Shown here: positions 62,907 through 64,000 of the stretch, piece by piece
Position numbering within the stretch: position 1 is the stretch's first letter
Layout: each line of letters begins with the position of its first letter
Position numbers and translations under genes: made by a program
Notes under the pieces: model-generated
Databases searched by the model: none
What the model was told of the DNA's origin: nothing
The model's input: only the letters and a program-made list of their open reading frames with translations
Assembly: GCF_900115265.1 (NCBI RefSeq)
Contig: NZ_FOVU01000001.1
Span: 593,001-657,000 of the forward strand
Direction: 5' to 3'
DNA: 64,000 nt
Source of the DNA: Bradyrhizobium sp. Ghvi
GTDB lineage: Bacteria > Pseudomonadota > Alphaproteobacteria > Rhizobiales > Xanthobacteraceae

Positions 62907-62939
62907 CACTCCCTCCCCCGCGGGGCGGGAGAGGGAGTG
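62907..62939 (-). terminator. Hairpin between the sugar-binding protein gene and the aldose dehydrogenase gene
   Basis: CACTCCCTC (62907-62915) pairs with GAGGGAGTG (62931-62939); CCCCGCGGGG lies in the loop. There is no clear T-run on the minus strand. It may stabilise the upstream mRNA or attenuate read-through, as is common after highly expressed ABC binding-protein genes. Confidence 0.45.
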
Positions 62940-62984
62940 TAGCGCAGGAACGTCGGGGCTGGGAGACGTTCCTGCTCGACGTCT

Positions 62985-63917
62985 CTACTTCAAGAGTTGA
63001 GCGACGTTATCCTTCGTCACCAGATCGAGGCCGGTGTAGATCACTTCCGGAACCTTCTGGCCCTTCTTGATCGCGAGCAACGTGTCCATCGACTTCTCGC
63101 CCATTTCGAACGGCCGCTGGCCGGTGAGCGCGTTGGAGTAGCCGTCGCGCAGCAACTCGAGCTGCATCTTCAGCGTATCGGCGACGACGAGCGTCAGCTT
63201 GCCGCTATCGATGTCCTTCTTGTTCTTGTTGACGAAGGCCTTGAAGCCCTCCGGCGCGAACATCGGCCATCCGCCGACCGGAACGATCGCGGCGAGATCC
63301 GGCGTCGCGGTGCGAAGGTCCGTCATCTGCTGAACCGCAAGCGCGGAATCGTCGTTGCAGAAGGTCGGCGAACCCTGGACCTCGACCCACTTGGAGCCCT
63401 TGAGCGCTTCGCGAACGCCATCGACGCGTTCGGCGAGGTTCTTCGCACCCGGGCCACCGGAGACCATGGCGTATTTGCCGCCATCGGGCCGGAGCTGCAG
63501 GAGCTGCTTGCCGAGTGCGAGCCCGAAGTCCTTGTTGTTGGTGCCGATATAGGCGATGCGTTTGGAGCCCGGTGCGTCCGCGTCAAACGTGATGACGGGG
63601 ATGCCGGCCGCGGTCGCAGCCTCGATCGACTTGGTCATGGACGCGACGTCGGCAACCGAGATCGCGAGCCCATCCACCTTCTGGGTGATGAAGTCCTGGA
63701 TGATCTGCGCCTGCGTCGCCGGCTCGTGCTCGATCGGTCCCTTGTAGATGCACTCGACATTGCCGAGTTCCTTGGCCCGCTTCATGCAGCCGTCACGTGC
63801 CACGTCGAAGAACGGATTGTTCATCGCCTTGGGAACGACAGCGAACTTGTAGGTCTGGGCGAACGCCGGAGTCGCCATCATCGCGATGGTCACGCCGGCC
63901 AGAAGAAGCTTCTTCAT
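62985..63917 (-). CDS. Sugar ABC transporter substrate-binding protein (RbsB-like)
   Basis: A protein of 310 residues with a Sec signal peptide (KKLLLAGVTIAMMATPAFAQ). The mature protein is a type I periplasmic sugar-binding protein: YKFAVVPKAMNNPFFDVARD, IIQDFITQKVDGLAISVADV, AGIPVITFDADAPGSKRIAY and IGTNNKDFGLALGKQLLQL. The DADAPGS motif is typical of pentose/deoxysugar binders. The ATPase and permease genes should lie beyond the right edge or elsewhere. With the dehydrogenase and lactonase, it makes part of an uptake-and-oxidation pathway. Confidence 0.93.
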   Translation of the reverse strand: MKKLLLAGVTIAMMATPAFAQTYKFAVVPKAMNNPFFDVARDGCMKRAKELGNVECIYKGPIEHEPATQAQIIQDFITQKVDGLAISVADVASMTKSIEAATAAGIPVITFDADAPGSKRIAYIGTNNKDFGLALGKQLLQLRPDGGKYAMVSGGPGAKNLAERVDGVREALKGSKWVEVQGSPTFCNDDSALAVQQMTDLRTATPDLAAIVPVGGWPMFAPEGFKAFVNKNKKDIDSGKLTLVVADTLKMQLELLRDGYSNALTGQRPFEMGEKSMDTLLAIKKGQKVPEVIYTGLDLVTKDNVAQLLK

Positions 63918-64000
63918 TACATTCCCTCCACACTTTGATGCCTATCCATTTGTGATCTGATGCTCCGGCAGGCGGATAGACGATCTTTCGTTGTCCTTCC

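Noticed and set aside
62544..62909. A minus-strand frame over the aldo-keto reductase start.
   Set aside because: It is an alternative frame of the aldose dehydrogenase gene with no motif.

Overview
The window reads as chromosomal DNA of an alphaproteobacterium of the Bradyrhizobium type. The evidence is the high GC content, the aa3 oxidase operon order coxB-coxA-ctaB-coxF-ctaG-coxC-DUF983-surf1, a class I (archaeal-type) lysyl-tRNA synthetase, a plant-type glutamate-cysteine ligase, a PodJ-like SEL1 protein, and many long inverted intergenic repeats of the kind common in that genus. No rRNA, tRNA, CRISPR array, IS element or phage was recognised. The species was not determined.

Layout. 1-6264 (minus): the cytochrome aa3 oxidase structural and assembly operon, cut by the window edge inside surf1. 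6712-12779: housekeeping and envelope genes (IalB-like, small Zn-ribbon membrane protein, tldD-lepB overlapping pair, nucleotidyltransferase, PAN-domain protein, gshA). 12879-14118: a divergent MarR/glutathione S-transferase pair with two palindromic operators. 14197-20808: a four-gene fatty-acid beta-oxidation operon (NTF2-like, acyl-CoA dehydrogenase, thiolase, FadJ-type bifunctional enzyme) divergent from a PadR regulator, with two PadR-type operators between them. 20887-28558: an accessory-looking catabolic cluster (LysR, aromatic-acid-type MFS transporter, FAD monooxygenase, a membrane-fused alpha/beta hydrolase broken by a frameshift, a ThDP enzyme). 28911-32381: a large PodJ-like polarity protein. 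32497-35152: MBL hydrolase, and an EamA exporter divergent from a LysR gene. 35319-44147: the ligase-associated DNA damage response set (PdeM phosphoesterase, Lhr-like helicase, beta-CASP exonuclease, ATP-dependent ligase) in two convergent halves separated by an ABC binding protein and a TPR-methyltransferase. 44452-51330: DUF6460, MATE exporter, pyrD-DUF952, S24/HTH regulator, secreted alpha-carbonic anhydrase, lysK. 51515-60853: amino-acid-type binding protein, Sco copper chaperone, ClpP-fold secreted protein, FAD dehydrogenase, chemoreceptor, PAS-HTH regulator, RidA, SnoaL. 61058-63917: part of an oxidative sugar pathway (ABC binding protein, aldose dehydrogenase, sugar lactonase) of the L-fucose type.

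The most unusual item is the helicase gene. A palindromic repeat of about 133 bp lies in frame inside its first RecA domain and is translated as a low-complexity insert of about 44 residues, as Rickettsia palindromic elements are. Other points of interest are the exactly spaced PadR and MarR operators, the frameshifted hydrolase-membrane fusion in an uncharacterised catabolic cluster, and six or more families of inverted repeat that recur across the window.
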